A stretch of 64,000 nt of DNA from Rhynchosporium graminicola. Taxonomy: Eukaryota > Ascomycota > Leotiomycetes > Helotiales > Ploettnerulaceae. A program made the translations under genes and the position numbers. The DNA is taken from positions 276,836-340,835 of the forward strand of contig FJUW01000060.1 in the NCBI GenBank assembly GCA_900074885.1. The letters run 5' to 3'. The notes beneath the pieces were generated by a model that did no database searches, was not told the DNA's origin, and saw only the letters and a list, made by a program, of their open reading frames with translations. Positions 23,101 through 35,223 of the stretch are shown here, one piece after another (the first letter of the stretch is position 1; every line of letters starts with the position of its first letter).

Positions 23101-24786
23101 ATATATTTACTATAGTAATTTTTCTTATATATTTTAATTTACTAAAGCTAAGAAAGCTAGAGGCTAACGCTTCTAGGTTTACTATCGCGGGAATTCTCTT
23201 CTAGCCTAGAGAGTAGCCGGCGAAAGAAGGGGAAAAGGCTATCTAGTACCTTATCGCGTTCTTTAGTAAAAAGCTAGAGCTTACTAAGCTGAATTACGAA
23301 GTATATAACTAAGAACTCCTTATAATTATTAAGTGTTTTATATACTAGAGGTATTACTTTAAAGGTAGTATAGCCTCAGTTAAGGTATTAATAGACTATA
23401 GTAACCTCCGTTACTTTATGACTATAATAGTATTAAGCTAGCGATAAGCTAGATAAGCTCTAGAGCTATCTAAGTATAATTTTATATTAAGTTATAGATA
23501 AGGGAAAAATAATCCCGCTAATAGACTATCGAGAAGGCCTAACTATAAGCTAGCGAAAGATAAGGAAAATATTATACTCCTTACTTTATAAAATAAGCTA
23601 CGAAGTATAATTAAAGACGAGTTAATCTGCGTACTTAGTAAAGCTAGCGATATAATAGAGAGTAACCGGCGTCCGAATAATAGTATATTATACTAGTTAA
23701 CTTAGATTTTATAACTTACTAATAGTATATCCTTAGGAGTACTAATCGAGGCTATAGATACGACCTCTACGCTTAACTAGCGATATATGCCTATAAAGCT
23801 TAATAGTTCATAGAACTTATTTAGAGGTCTGGATACCCTCTTAAGAGGCGCTAGCGAGAAGCCGGGCGCTAGCTAGTATAGCTATAGATATATTATACTA
23901 TAGTTCTTTATAGCGAGTATTATAAGAATCGAAATAGTAAACCCTAAATCGGACTTATTTCTCTTAACGCTTATAAAGCTATAGAAAAGGGACGCCTTTA
24001 TTATTAAGAAGTTAGCTAGATTATAGAAAACCGGGGATATAGATTAGAGTATCGATAGCGAAGAGCTACTTAGATATCAGCGAAAGGCTTATATTCCGCT
24101 AGATAAAGCTATTCATACTGAAATTATAAAGATATACTATAATAATCTAACTATAGGCTATTTTAGTTAGGATAAGACGCTAAAGCTTATCTAGCGAAAG
24201 TACTATTAGTAGAAGATGAAGCTAGATATTAAAGAATATATTAAAAGTTATAATATTTATTAAAAGATAAAGGTAAGAAGAATAAAAATAGCTAGCGAGA
24301 TATAAGCGCTTAGCTAGCTAAGTAAGCTATTTAAGTTAATAACTATAGACTTTATTATAGATCTACTGCCTTATAAGGGGAGCTCTTCAGGGAGAATCTC
24401 CGATAGCTTACTAGTGATTATCGATAGGTATATAAAAGATATTAAATATATACTTTACTTAAAGATAATTAATACGCTAGCTTTAGCTCGGCTATTTATC
24501 GACTATTAGTTTAAGGACTACGGATTACCTACAGTTATTATTATCGATAGAGGTTCTATCTTTACTTCTAAGTTCTAGTAAGAAGTATACTTCTACCTTC
24601 GAATAATAAGGGGTCTTTCGACGGCGTTTTACCTATAAACTAATAGGTAAATAGAATAATAAAACTAAGCTATAGAAGTATAGCTAGAGTATTTCGTATA
24701 CTATCTTTAAGATAATTAGGTAGACCTATTACCTATAGCGAAGTTCGCGTATATAAATATATACTATAAGGCTATTAGAATAAGTC
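20151..24786 (+). pseudogene. gag-pol of Gypsy element C (RIP-inactivated)
   Basis: Readable in essentially one path once TAG/TAA are taken as former CAG/CAA/TGG codons. The gag zinc knuckle (YYSYNEYRYISPNY for CxCx...HxxxxC) is near 21262-21303. The protease region (INSRAEDNF) is near 21460. RT starts near 22030; KDQY is interrupted by solo LTR A1 and resumes as LISETLDKL. The catalytic YLNNILIYS (from YLDDILIYS) is near 22697-22730. RNase H lies at about 23160-23540 and the integrase core at about 23.9-24.78 kb (IDRYTKDIKYI). Active-site Asp codons changed to Asn and many stops rule out function. It is interrupted at 24787 by element D. Confidence 0.8.
22213..22446 (-). mobile_element. Solo LTR A1 with a duplicated 31-bp segment
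   Basis: LTR of family A in reverse orientation, TGTAACGACAC...GCCGTCAAA, flanked by agtac at 22208-22212 and 22447-22451. It sits inside the RT of element C; removing it and one agtac restores the RT frame. A 31-bp segment beginning GGCCCGTATCTGCC occurs twice in tandem (22380-22410 and 22411-22440), which sibling copies lack. It keeps many CpA/TpG dinucleotides. Confidence 0.85.
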
Positions 24787-24970
24787 TGTCACGGGTGAAT
24801 AATATATACACGAGTGTTCATAGTAGTATTTAACAAGTTCGATAAGGAGAGAGTAAGAATCTAACTTGAAGCCGCAAGAAAAGGTACGTAGTACTAAGGC
24901 TTAACCGAGCCTTAGTCAGCGAGTCGTGCTAGTAATACTAGTACTATAACCTAAGGGCTTAAATCTTATA
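24787..24970 (-). repeat. 3' LTR of element D (D1)
   Basis: 184 bp, matching the reverse complement of 29204-29387. It starts TGTCACGGG on the plus strand. Confidence 0.85.
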
Positions 24971-25289
24971 TTACTCCCCTCCTCCCGCTTATTTCTCGGC
25001 GGAGACTAATAATAAATAGTTATAGAATCCTCCTATAATTAATAACCGCGTTCTATTACTAAAAGTTAGGCGCTCTACTATTATCGTTTACTTCCTTTAT
25101 TATGAACCTGCTATATTAAGCTAGCGCTCCGCTCTTGTTATCGCTTGATCCGGCTAAGATATTATAAAAGAAGAGCCTCTACCCCTTTAGACTTCTCTTC
25201 TTTCTTCTATATAATAATAATAACTATAGTAAGATAAGTTCTCTTTCTCTTTCTATTAAAAGAAAAAATATATATTAAATATCTCGCTA

Positions 25290-25870
25290 CTATACTATTA
25301 GGGTCTATACTAAAACTAGCAGAGTTAGATATCTCTTGTTATTTACTATGTTACTTATACCCTCTCGGGCTCTGATTATATCGATTAAGCTATAAGTATT
25401 ATACTCTACTTATTCTTAGACGGAATCCTAACGAACTAAGTCGAATCGCTCTTAATCCTATATCTACTATAAGAACAGGAAGAAGAATTACGAGAACTTA
25501 TAAGTTTTTCCTGGATTCCGCGCGAAAATAATTAACTTATATAATAGTCCTTAAATCTCCTATATTACTTACTCTATTTAGACCTATTCCGCTAATACTA
25601 ATAAGTAAGTATTATACTCTACTTATTTTTCGTCGCCTTATACTTTATTTAGAAATAAGGCTTATACTAATCTTATTAAAGTCTTAAAGGCCTAGAAAGC
25701 CCTTAAGCTCTTCTAATCCTCTAGTCTCCTCTCCGCATAAGTTTATTTAGTCCTTACTTATTTATTATTAGTAACTTATATTTTTCAGTCCTTTAGCCTT
25801 CGAGATTACTACTTCTATTATTACTATTATTACCTAATAAGGTTAAATATAAGTAATTATTAAACTTTGC
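25290..25870 (+). pseudogene. Possible antisense ORF downstream of D integrase (tentative)
   Basis: On the strand opposite to D pol, a frame from about 25290 reads through with few stops, at TAG/TAA sites (segments such as VLYSTYSQTESQRTKSNRSQ and VLKAQKALKLF). A TATA-like word (ATTATAAAAG, near 25154) and a CT-rich stretch lie upstream. The position between integrase and 3' LTR matches the antisense ORFs of elements B and C. Only one copy is present, so conservation cannot be tested here. Confidence 0.35.
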
Positions 25871-28569
25871 TTATTTTCCGTTAGCTTACTCTCTTTTAGT
25901 ACTAGTAGAGTACCTCTAGCCCTTATTTTAGGATTCCGCTAAGCTTCCTAGGGATTCTATAGGAGATATAGCGGAATATATATCTTTTCTATAGTATTAT
26001 CTTCTTAAGAATTTGAAAATCTAAAATTAAATTCTAAAATTAATCTTCTTTTTCTTTTTCTTTTTTATCTTATATAAATATAACTTCCTCTATTCTGAAA
26101 ACGCCCGGATCCTAATTAAATTATATTAGAAACTCTCCTCTCTCTTTTTATCCTTATAAATAACTCTTTCTCTAATATTCCTCCCGGGGTCCGCTTATTC
26201 CTACTTAGCGTTTCGATTACCCCTTTTCGTCTTCTTTTCTTACTTAGATAAGGATCTATTATATATATTAGCGTCCTTATACTTTAGCTTATATTTATCT
26301 AAAGCTATAGAGTCTACTAAGTTTTCTAAGAGTTCTTATATTAGTTTATATTAACTTAATAATTTTATAAGTACTTCCCTAAACTTTTCCTTTCCTCTTT
26401 TCTTATCTCTTATATAAAGGATCTATTCTATTAAAAACTCTACGTACGTCTTAAATAAGACTAGATCCGGTTATTTATTATTAGTCTCCTGCTCTATTAA
26501 GAGTTTATTACTAGTAAGTCATAATAAATCCGTATAGAATACTAAATAAATATTCTTAGGGATTCCGGATATTTATATAGATAATAGCGAAAGTACTTCT
26601 TCTATTATATATTTAGTATATTTAGTATCTAAGCTCCTCTTCAGATAGTTTGTTTAGTAGTTATATAAGTCTAGCTATATCTTATCGCCTTTCTAGTAAA
26701 TTAATACTAAAGTCCTAGTTTTATTAGTATTATCCTCCTGTTTCTATATAGCTTTAGCTATATTTACCTAGTATAACGTAGTAATATTCTTTATCTTCGT
26801 AATAAAAGCTCTAGCTCTTTCGCTTAACCTAAGTTTAGTATTTTCTTCGGTCTCCAGTTCTAATAGTATAGGAAACAGCGCTTCGTAGCTATATATTATA
26901 AAGAATAGACTTATCCCGAGTCCTGCTTAATATTAGCTATTTAATACGAGTTATACTATAGGAAACTACTTCTTCTAGTCTAACTACTCTTAGTTAATGA
27001 AATTTCGTAAATAAGCTTATATCTCTTAATTTAGTCTCTCTAAGCCTTTATCTATTTATAAGTAGTATATAGAGCTTAATCTCTAGTATACGCCTAAAAG
27101 TCGATAAAATATCTTCTAGAATATACTTATCTAATTCGTTCCTCTATCGCTTATAATAGCTCTCGGTATACTATAGTAACGTACTTAGTAGTCTATAAAC
27201 CTCTCCGCGCACTCCTCTGCTTTTATACTAAGTATCGCCTCTAATACGATAGACTTACTTAATTTATCCTTAGTTACTTAAAGGTTTTAGTTCCCTTAAG
27301 AGTTTAGTAAATTAGTTATAAAATCTATTAAGATCTCCTAGAAGAATTAGTTAGGTACTAGTAATAGTTAAAGGAGTCTATGTTTATATTCCCTCTATAT
27401 CTTATTTCTTCTATAATAGTTATAGTTCCTTAAGAATTATCAGATATACTTCGATTATAAAAGCTAGTAGAATTATCTTCCTAGTATAAAAGCAGTAGAG
27501 TCCTTACTAGGATACTTATATACTAGTGCGTTATAGATAGACTAGATTAACTTCGTTCTTAATATATTATCCCTTATTATATCTTCCGTAGAGTCTATAG
27601 AATATATAGTTCCTAGTACTTATAATTTACCTTAATAATATAATCTTCCTTTCGTATCGATACTATAGTCTCTTACCTGCACTTTAAGCTTAATTTCGCT
27701 AAGTAAAGACCGGGCTCTACTCCGAATAATATAAAGTATAGTTTTATATATTATATCGTTTTCGATTGCCTTTTCCTAGTATTCGTTTAGTTATTTATCC
27801 TAGAAGAGTCCCTCAGGGTCCGACTAATTAGTAGGGGGGATTATATCGGATTATATTACTAGAGTATCTAGTATTATAATAACTAGAGCTATTATTATAT
27901 TAAATTATATTACTAGGAAGTCTAATACTATAATAGTAACTACTACTCCTGCTAACTTCTTACCGAGTGCCGGCTAATCTTTCACGGAGTCCGGTTCTAG
28001 AAATCTGCGGAATCGAGACCCTCTATTATCCTTACTTAATATATCCTACTCCTTTCGCGATAAGGCGTCCGGAATAATCGTTTCGCTCCCTAAGCGAAAT
28101 ACTAAGGAGAACTAGAATATAGCTAAAGTCTTATATTAGTATATTTATTATTCTAATAACTATCTCTTTATTATAAAATATTCCAGGTTCTTATAATCTA
28201 TCTAAATTATAAAGAAGTATATCGACTTTAGTTTAGGAGCTTAGAACTTTAAGCTAGATATTACTATAAGTATTTCTTTATTATAGATATTATAGTTAAT
28301 TTCGGCCTTATTTAGCTTTCGCGAGAAAAACCTAATAGAGCGAAAGACTCTATTCTTTTCTTATAGGAGTATGCGTCCTAATATAAACCTATTATAATTA
28401 GTTTCTAAGAATATAGGCGCTTCCGGGTCCTATTATACTATTATAAGCGCTTTAGTGAATTTCGTTTTTAAGGTCTTAAATACTTCCTCTTCTCGTTTTC
28501 TAAGGTAATAAGCTACTTCGTCTTAGCCTAAAAGTAAGGTTTTTCGCTATTAGAGCTACTTTCGGAAAC

Positions 28570-29148
28570 TTGAAGTCGGGTGAGGGGATAGTGAAGATTA
28601 GGGCCTTAAGGGAAGTTTCCACCTAAAATTCGTCCGTTATAACCCTACGTAAGAGGGGTAATTCGAGTATCCGAGAGTAACTCGCAAAACTAGTGCTTCT
28701 GAGCGTCGATTATACCCAAATCTCTAGCTATCTAAGAGATCTCCGGAATCTTAGCTCTTTTAAAAGCCTAACCGTCGAATCAGAGAGTTATATACGTAGT
28801 CGAGACAGGTACGTATATACGCCGAAACTGTATCAAAGTAGACAGTAGAACACTTAATAAAGAGGTCAAGAGTTCGTCTGTAATCGAGCTTTCTAGGTAA
28901 GATATTATTTAATGCCGTCCCCGGCGGTCTTAATCTTTCTGTTTAATATAACGATATAAGACTTAAGGCGGTATATAAGTAAGAATAAACAAGTAGGGAG
29001 GCTAAGAGCGATCTTATGTAGTCTGGTACGAAGGAAACAGAAAGATATAGAGCTCTAAAGGAGTCTGCACCTTCTATATATACAAGGAGGGTATGCCTAA
29101 GGCACTGATACTGGCCCGTATCTGCCACGTATAACATGCGCCGTCATA
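28570..29148 (-). mobile_element. 5' LTR and leader of gag-only element A (inverted piece)
   Basis: LTR A2 (28947-29148, 202 bp, minus orientation) is followed on the minus strand by about 375 bp of leader. The leader resembles the leader of element B next to its 5' LTR (shared words GTAAGATATTAT, GCCGTC, CCGGC, TTTAATATAACG). The flank cttaa (29149-29153) is the reverse complement of ttaag, the flank of the partner LTR A3 (33070-33074). This links the two halves of A across the inversion. Confidence 0.75.
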
Positions 29149-29203
29149 CTTAATACCCTAGCGACTATCTAGCGTAATTCTATACCTAGCTTTATTTAGA
29201 CTT
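29149..29203 (-). other. Inverted 45-bp piece of C integrase between two target duplications
   Basis: Holds cttaa (29149-29153), 45 bp, then gactt (29199-29203). Reverse complemented, it joins in frame to the end of the C pol at 24786 (IRI/SLNKARYRITLDSR) and to the piece at 33070 (GIK/NDPLRGEI). It is the strip of C that lay between insertions D and A. Confidence 0.75.
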
Positions 29204-29387
29204 TATAAGAGTTAAGCCCTTGGGTTATAGTGCTAGTATTACTAGCACGACTCGCTGACTAAAGCTCGGTTAAGCCTTAGTACTATGCACCTTTTCTTAC
29301 GGCTTCCGGTTAGATTCTTACTCTCTCCTTATCGAACTTATTAAATACTACTATAAACCCTTATATATATATTATTCACCTGTGATA
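29204..29387 (+). repeat. 5' LTR of element D (D2)
   Basis: 184 bp, the same length as D1 and its reverse complement apart from RIP-type differences. It ends CCTGTGATA. Confidence 0.85.
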
Positions 29388-31537
29388 TTAAGTTCGATTA
29401 AAACAAATAGAGTTAAATACTCCTAATTAGTCTACGCTAAAGGGCGCTACGATACTAGCGCTAAACGCTAACTCGTAGTCGGAACGTATAATAACTTAAG
29501 CGGAACTAATACGAGCTATAAACGAGATATACTAGCGCTAATAACTAATAGAGACCGAGCTAGCCCTAGTACAGTCCGCTTAATAAGAAGCGGAGAAACG
29601 TTAGCGATAGAGCTAATAAGAGCCCGAATAATAGTAGTAAGAGTATACGACTAACTCGCTAATAAAAGCTCTAATCGAGTTAATTATATTAATATCTTAC
29701 TCTAACTCTAATAAAGAAGAGTTAGCTCTTATAAGTTAGAAGCTATTATCTTAGGATAATAAAGCAGATACTTTCCGGGACTACTTACTTAGGATTAAGA
29801 GCTTTTATCGAGTTCGCTTCGTATTAAAACTAACGCTATCTACTGATTATTACTAAGATATTATTTATAATACTCTTCCCTCTCGAGAACGAATTCGAAT
29901 ATAGTATTTTTAGGAGAAAAGAGATACGATAAAAGGTAAAGCTCCCGAGTATTTCTTCGCGCGACTTAAGGAGGTCTTCGTAGATAGTAATAAATAAGCT
30001 AAGGCGCTAGAATAACTATCGAATCTTAAGTACTCTATAGGATAACTTTAGTATAAATACTAGCTAGAATTCGATAGACTTCTACTTAATATAAGTAAGG
30101 AAAACTAAAAAGATAATATAAAAATTAGTTACCTAAAGAATACTTTCTTAAACCCTATCCGAATATATATAGCCTCTATAGTTAAGATAGCGGATTATTA
30201 CTAGTTCTTAGGGGAAGTAGAGTATATTATTATAAACCTTAAGGAGAAAGACTAATTTAAATTAGCTAATAAGAGGTAGAGAAAGAGGAATAAGAACTCC
30301 GGATTAAACGTAATAGTTAGCTTATATATAGAGAGTTCTTTCTTAATACTTAGAGTAGATACTAATAAGGATACTATAATAGCTCTAACGTTTATTAAAA
30401 GAGGCCGCCCGGATAATAAAAGATATTATAGGAATATAAGAAGTAAGTAGAGAGCTAAATAGGTCGATAAAGCGGAAAGAGAATATTACTATAAGAAAAG
30501 ACTCTATTACTAATATAGAATAGCCGGATATTATATCTGCGACTATATCTATAGCGTAGCTATAAAGCTTAAAACTATTAGCTCGGTCGAGTCAGGCCTA
30601 CTACTAGAGGATAATAATAACTATAGGGATTCTGATAAAATAAGCTAGTATCTTATCGCCTAGGAATTAATTACTAGATCAGGATCCGCGAGTAACTAGA
30701 CGGATCCCGGCTAGTACTACTATAGGGGCTACTATATAGTATATCGAAAGACGAACTCCTAGTACTAAGGAAATCGCTAAACGACTATTTAGAAAAAGGA
30801 TATATTCGAGAAAGTATATTAGAAGCTTTAGTACTTATCCTTTTTATAAGGAAACCCGAGGAAAGCTTATATTTCTATTACAATTACTAAGTATTAAACG
30901 TAATTATAATACTAGATTAGTACCTCTTACTACTTATACCGGAGACCTTTCGTTCTCTTATAGGGTCTAAGTAGTTAACTAAAGTAGATATTATTTTAGC
31001 TTTCTATAAGATTCGAATAGCTAAAAGCTATAAATATAAAAAAGTATTCTATACTTGCTTCGGTTTATTTAAGCAGCTTATATATCTGTTCGGGTTATTA
31101 AAAGTACTAGCTACTTTCTAGTAGTATATTAATAGTTTACTATAGAAAGAACTCGGCGAATATATATCCGCGTATATAAATAATATTATTATATTTTCTA
31201 ACGGATCGAGAGATAATTATATAGTAAAGGTACGAACTATACTCTAGAAGCTTTAGGATAGAGGCCTATTCCTCGATATCAGGAAAAGCGAGTTCGCTAA
31301 GAAGATAATTAAATACTTAGGATTTATTATATATATTAATAGAAAAGGGATAGGACTTAACTTAGAAAAAGTAGAAGTAATTGAAAACTAGAAATTATTT
31401 ATAATAATAAAAGAGCTTAGACGATTTAATAAGTTCGCTAACTTTTATAAGAAGTTTATACTAAACTACTTAAAGATAGCTAAGCCCTTAATTATACTTA
31501 TTAGTAAGAGAATACTATTTTCCTAGAGCGGAAATTG
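29204..31537 (+). mobile_element. 5' half of Gypsy element D, plus orientation
   Basis: LTR D2 (29204-29387) is followed by gag (about 29560-30560) with a RIP-damaged zinc knuckle (YYYKKRLYYQYRIAGYYICDY region near 30490-30550). The first part of pol follows: RT (EKGYIRE..., RKPRGKLIF near 30780-30870) through to ILFSWSGN at 31537. It ends where the 3' half on the minus strand (28560) begins, so both come from one element. gactt precedes D2. Confidence 0.75.
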
Positions 31538-33069
31538 TCGGAATCCGACTCGTAATCCCCGTACCCCGGTATAATCTGTCCCCCTCGGCGGAATCGACCT
31601 CCTTCTATTAGAACCTTTGATTTAATACTCCCTATATCTACTTAACTAAGATATCCGACTCTCCTTGATCTTTTAGCTTCTTCAGAATTCAGTTTCGACT
31701 TTCGCTTCTTCTATAACTTTCAAGCGTTCTATCACTTTCGCTTAGCCTCGCTTACCTAAGGCCATGCCTCCTAAGAAGGCTCAGCTAGCTCCTACGGCTT
31801 CACCGGAATACTCTCGTAGCTCTTCCGATTCCGTACTTACTATAGAATTGCTTCAATCGATTGAAGACTATTAATTATAAACAGAATCGACTACTCGGGA
31901 GCTCTCTATCGGTATTAGTCGAATCGAGCAGATATTTGCCGAGTTTTTACGTACTTAGGCATAATCGGTGAACCTTAGACCTTCGGTAAACTCGGCATCA
32001 TAATTACCGATAGAACCTACCCCTGAACGCTCTTCAATTGACAATTTACGGACCTCCGGTAAGTCGTAACTAACTGAAAGTATCGATAACCTTAATATAG
32101 GGATTAACCCGTCTTTCAGCTAATAGCGTGCTTCTATTCAGGACCGACTAGAAGTCAATTCAGACTGATACCCGACTACACGTGCCTGTAAAGCACTAGT
32201 CTAGGGCTCTACTTCTAGCCTTATAAGAGGTTACTTAGAACTATAGTATCTCTCGGAAATTACGCCTTTCTCCTCTGCGGAAGAGATGATTTCAGTACTT
32301 ACTTCTTACTACTTTTCCGGACTCGAAACGGAGCAGTATCGGACCGAATTTCATGAGCTTTCGATGAAAAAGGAGTCCTTTTTGCAATTCCGTGCGAAGT
32401 TCTAAAGCTTAGCAATTCTCGGAGGTATAGCTGAATCAGAGTAGTACTTTTACCTCTGGCCGAAGCTTACTATACGGCTACGTATAGCTGCTGCTCTAAT
32501 TAAGTACTCTTAGAAGACTGATTATTCAGCTATAGTCTCTTCTCTTACGGCACTCGATTTGGAACTCTCTCGACTACTTTCAATACCTCGAGCTACTCTA
32601 GCTCTACCGATAGTTAGTACGTCTTCTGAGCCCTTAATACCTATCGAGGAAGTATAGTATTACTACTGTAAGAAGCACGGTTACTATAAGAGCGATTGTC
32701 CGACGAAGACGAAGAAGGAGTGATTTACAGAAGGAATGATTTGCGTCTTACGCTTTAGATTAATAGTTACTTGGATTTTATTTGGAATTTGACTTGATTT
32801 AACTCGCTTTCTTTCGTTGTTTGCCTTTAAAGGCTCGAGGGCGAGCCTTTGTCTTAGAAGGGGGTAATATGACGGCGCATGTTATACGTGGCAGATACGG
32901 GCTAGTATCGGTGCCTTAGGCATACCCTCCTTGTATATATAGAAGGTGCAGACTCCTTCAGAGCTCTGTATCTTTCTGTTTCCTTCGTACCAGACTATAT
33001 AAGATCGCTCTTAGCCTCTCTACTTGTTTATTCTTGCTTGTATACCGCCTTGAGTCTTGTGTCGTTACA
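31538..33069 (+). mobile_element. gag and 3' LTR of the non-autonomous element A
   Basis: An ATG at 31764 (MPPKKAQLAP) opens a gag-type frame interrupted only by RIP-type stops. It carries FLQFRAKF and a zinc knuckle (YYCKKHGYYKSDC, near 32655-32700; ideal CxxCx4HxxxxC with one Cys and the His changed to Tyr) followed by PTKTKKE. No protease, RT or integrase follows. Downstream are a hairpin (32829-32850), a polypurine tract (32857-32866) and LTR A3 (32868-33069, 202 bp), then ttaag. Together with 28570-29148 this makes an element of about 2.1 kb encoding only Gag. Its LTR shares the 3' part (about 90 bp) with family B LTRs. Confidence 0.75.
32829..32850 (+). other. Perfect hairpin before the polypurine tract of element A
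   Basis: Nine-base stem AAAGGCTCG / CGAGCCTTT with loop AGGG, seven bases before the purine tract. Similar hairpins precede the tracts at 90-103, 826-839, 42853-42869 and 55039-55056. Confidence 0.8.
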
Positions 33070-33700
33070 TTAAGAACGATCCCTTAAGAGGGGAGATACT
33101 TACTACTAAAGAAAGAGTAGAAGAAATAGTTAAGAAGCGCTAGGAGCTGGAAAATAGCTAGCGAAGAACTAAAGAAACATAAGCGAAGTAGTATAATAAG
33201 AACTATCGACTAGTTGAATTTAAAGTAGATTAATAAGTTCTACTCTTAGTAAAGAATATTAAGATTATTCGATCGAGTAAGAAGCTAGACTACTAATTCC
33301 TAAGCTTATTTAAGATCAGCGAAAGAATCGGGAAGGAGGTATACTAATTAGAGTTACCTTCTAAGTATACTTAGCTATATAACGTCTTCTATATTTCACT
33401 ATTAGAACCTTATTAGTAAAAGCCCGGCGAACTATCGGAAGTTATATAGCTTAACCTTATTAATAGCGAAGAACTATAGGATATCGATTCCTTATTAGAC
33501 TAAAGAGTAGTTAGAGGGAAAGAATAATTCCTAGTAAGATAGAAAGGGTTTACTTTAGCTTATAACTCTTAGGAGCTAAAGGAAAGCCTCTAGGGACTCT
33601 AGAAAGAAATTAAAGCTTTAAAAAATCAAAACGCTATAGAAACAGCGGCGAAACGCTAGCGAAGATAAAATAATACTCCTAAAGAGATATATACTTTTCT
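33070..33700 (+). pseudogene. Integrase C-terminus and chromodomain of element C
   Basis: After ttaag the frame runs NDPLRGEI, VEEIVKKR, KQYNKNYR, DQ-VLL, KLDYQFLSLFKI (the integrase tail) and VFYISLLEPY. A chromodomain-like stretch follows at about 33460-33610 (IDSLLD, QFLVR-KGFTLAYNSQEL for the usual LVKWKGY...WEP). This is the expected end of a chromovirus pol and continues element C. Stops are of RIP type. Confidence 0.75.
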
Positions 33701-33819
33701 GTTTTTTCTTATAGGGTTTTATAGTTTTAAAATTATATTAGAGATTATAAATCTAGAAAGAGTTCTAAGGGAAAAAGGGGCTTTATTATTTATTTAGATT
33801 ACTATTAAAACTAGCTCTT

Positions 33820-34835
33820 ATTAGATAAACTCTGAAATATCGCTAAAGAGAGTCTACTTATTAACCTTCTAATTAGTAGTATCTATAACCCTATCCGCGA
33901 CTTCCTTCCTACTGACCTCTAGCTATATATCTAGTGAAGCTACTTATAGAAAGACCTTAGTATAAATAATATAGAAGTCCTTCGCTAAAGATTAGTAGGG
34001 AATCCGCTAGAGAGATTTGATTTATATTATATAGAGATTACGAATTTCCTTAAGGAGAGTAGTATTTATAATATTAATAGTAGTAGTAACTTTAGCTATA
34101 GAGTGTAGCGTAAACCCGGATGCCTCGGCGATCGCTAATATAATACTAGAGGATAGCTCAGTATTAGAATTAATAACTAGCTTCTAAGGAGATTTAATAG
34201 CTATAGTATTACTAACTTTAAAAGTATAATTAGCCCGCTTCTTCTCTATATTAAAGCGTGCTTAGGTAATCTTTAATACTTCTCCGGAATTCTTACTTAT
34301 TACTACTTCTAAAGCTATATCCTATATTTAGCTGAGAATACCTATTAAGATAGCTAGAACCTTACTGGCTATTAGCTGAGTATTCGCTAGAGAGAGGAAA
34401 TTTATACTTACGTTCTCGTAAGATTTATCTTTCTTAATATAGTTTATATATTTACTAGTAATAGAGTTAGGAGCTAAGGTATACCTTAAATCAGGGAATA
34501 AAGGATACTCGCCGGCGTATCGTAAGTAAGTCTCCGGACGCGGTATCTTCTTATTTACCTTAGTACGAGCTTTCGACTTTATCTGCGTATTCTTTCGACT
34601 AGTATAAAGGGTCTTATTATAATAGGTAGAAGGGCTATTATCTTAGCTCAGCTCGCCTTTAGTATCCTTGTTATTACTTTCGGCTCGCTAGCGCTTAGTC
34701 GATAATCTGCTAGCTATTATATTTTTGCCTTTATTATTAATAGAAGTAAAGTTATTACTAGAAGGAGGAGTAGTATCTAGCGAACTGCTAGCGGGGCGCT
34801 TACGAAAGTTCTTTTTAGGAGCTAAAAGGTTAAGT
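33820..34835 (-). pseudogene. Antisense ORF of Gypsy element C
   Basis: On the strand opposite to C pol, one frame stays open for over 330 codons; every stop is TAG or TAA where CAG, CAA or TGG is possible. The start side is basic and Ser/Thr rich (NLLAPKKNFRKRPASSS, KSKARTKVNKK). Next come ETYLRYAGEYPLFPDLRY and LTQ-type helices (FLSLANTQLIASKVLAILIG), and then AIAEASGFTLHSIAKV. A TATA-like word (ACTATATATAAG) and a CT-rich stretch lie upstream at about 34865-34920. It lies between the chromodomain and the 3' LTR tail, interrupted from that tail by element B. No known domain was recognised, and the start codon is not identifiable. Confidence 0.6.
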
Positions 34836-34955
34836 TAGTAGTATCTAGTATATTAGGTTTATAACTTATATATAGTATTATTATCGTTAGTTATTTAAAG
34901 AGGGAGAGAAGAGAGAAGGTTAAGAGTTATATAGAGGAGTTACCTAGCGCTATAC

Positions 34956-35223
34956 TATAACGACACAAGACTCAAGGCGGTATACAAGTAAGAATAAACG
35001 AGTAGGGAGGCTAAGAGCGATCTTATATAGTCTACTATAAAGGAAACAAAAAGATAAGGAAGGAAGAAGAAGAGAGATAGAGTGCAAAGCACCTTATATA
35101 TATATACCGGTACTAGTCCGATACTATACCGGGTCAGATACTAGTTCTGCCGGGATACCTATGAACTCGGGCCCTATTATCTATCTTTCTTCTCATGTGA
35201 TATTCAGGTAAGCTATTGTCATA
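34956..35223 (-). repeat. 3' LTR of element B
   Basis: 268 bp. On the plus strand it runs TATAACGACACAAGAC...GTCATA, and it pairs with 42464-42731. It contains a TATA-like ACTATATAAGATCG (reverse strand) shared with LTR A. Confidence 0.85.

Larger units (their letters stand above)
24787..28560 (-). mobile_element. 3' half of Gypsy element D, minus orientation
   Basis: On the minus strand the order is end of RT, RNase H (EAPIFLETNY, FFSRKLNKAEINYN near 28.2-28.45 kb), integrase (about 26.9-27.8 kb), a 2-kb trailing region, a polypurine tract (24971-24990, read as GCGGGAGGAGGGGAGTAATA) and the 184-bp 3' LTR D1 (24787-24970). The outer flank aagtc (24782-24786) is the reverse complement of the flank of the other D LTR (gactt, 29199-29203). 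D1 and D2 are therefore the two ends of one insertion that was later split by an inversion. Coding is destroyed by RIP stops. Confidence 0.75.
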
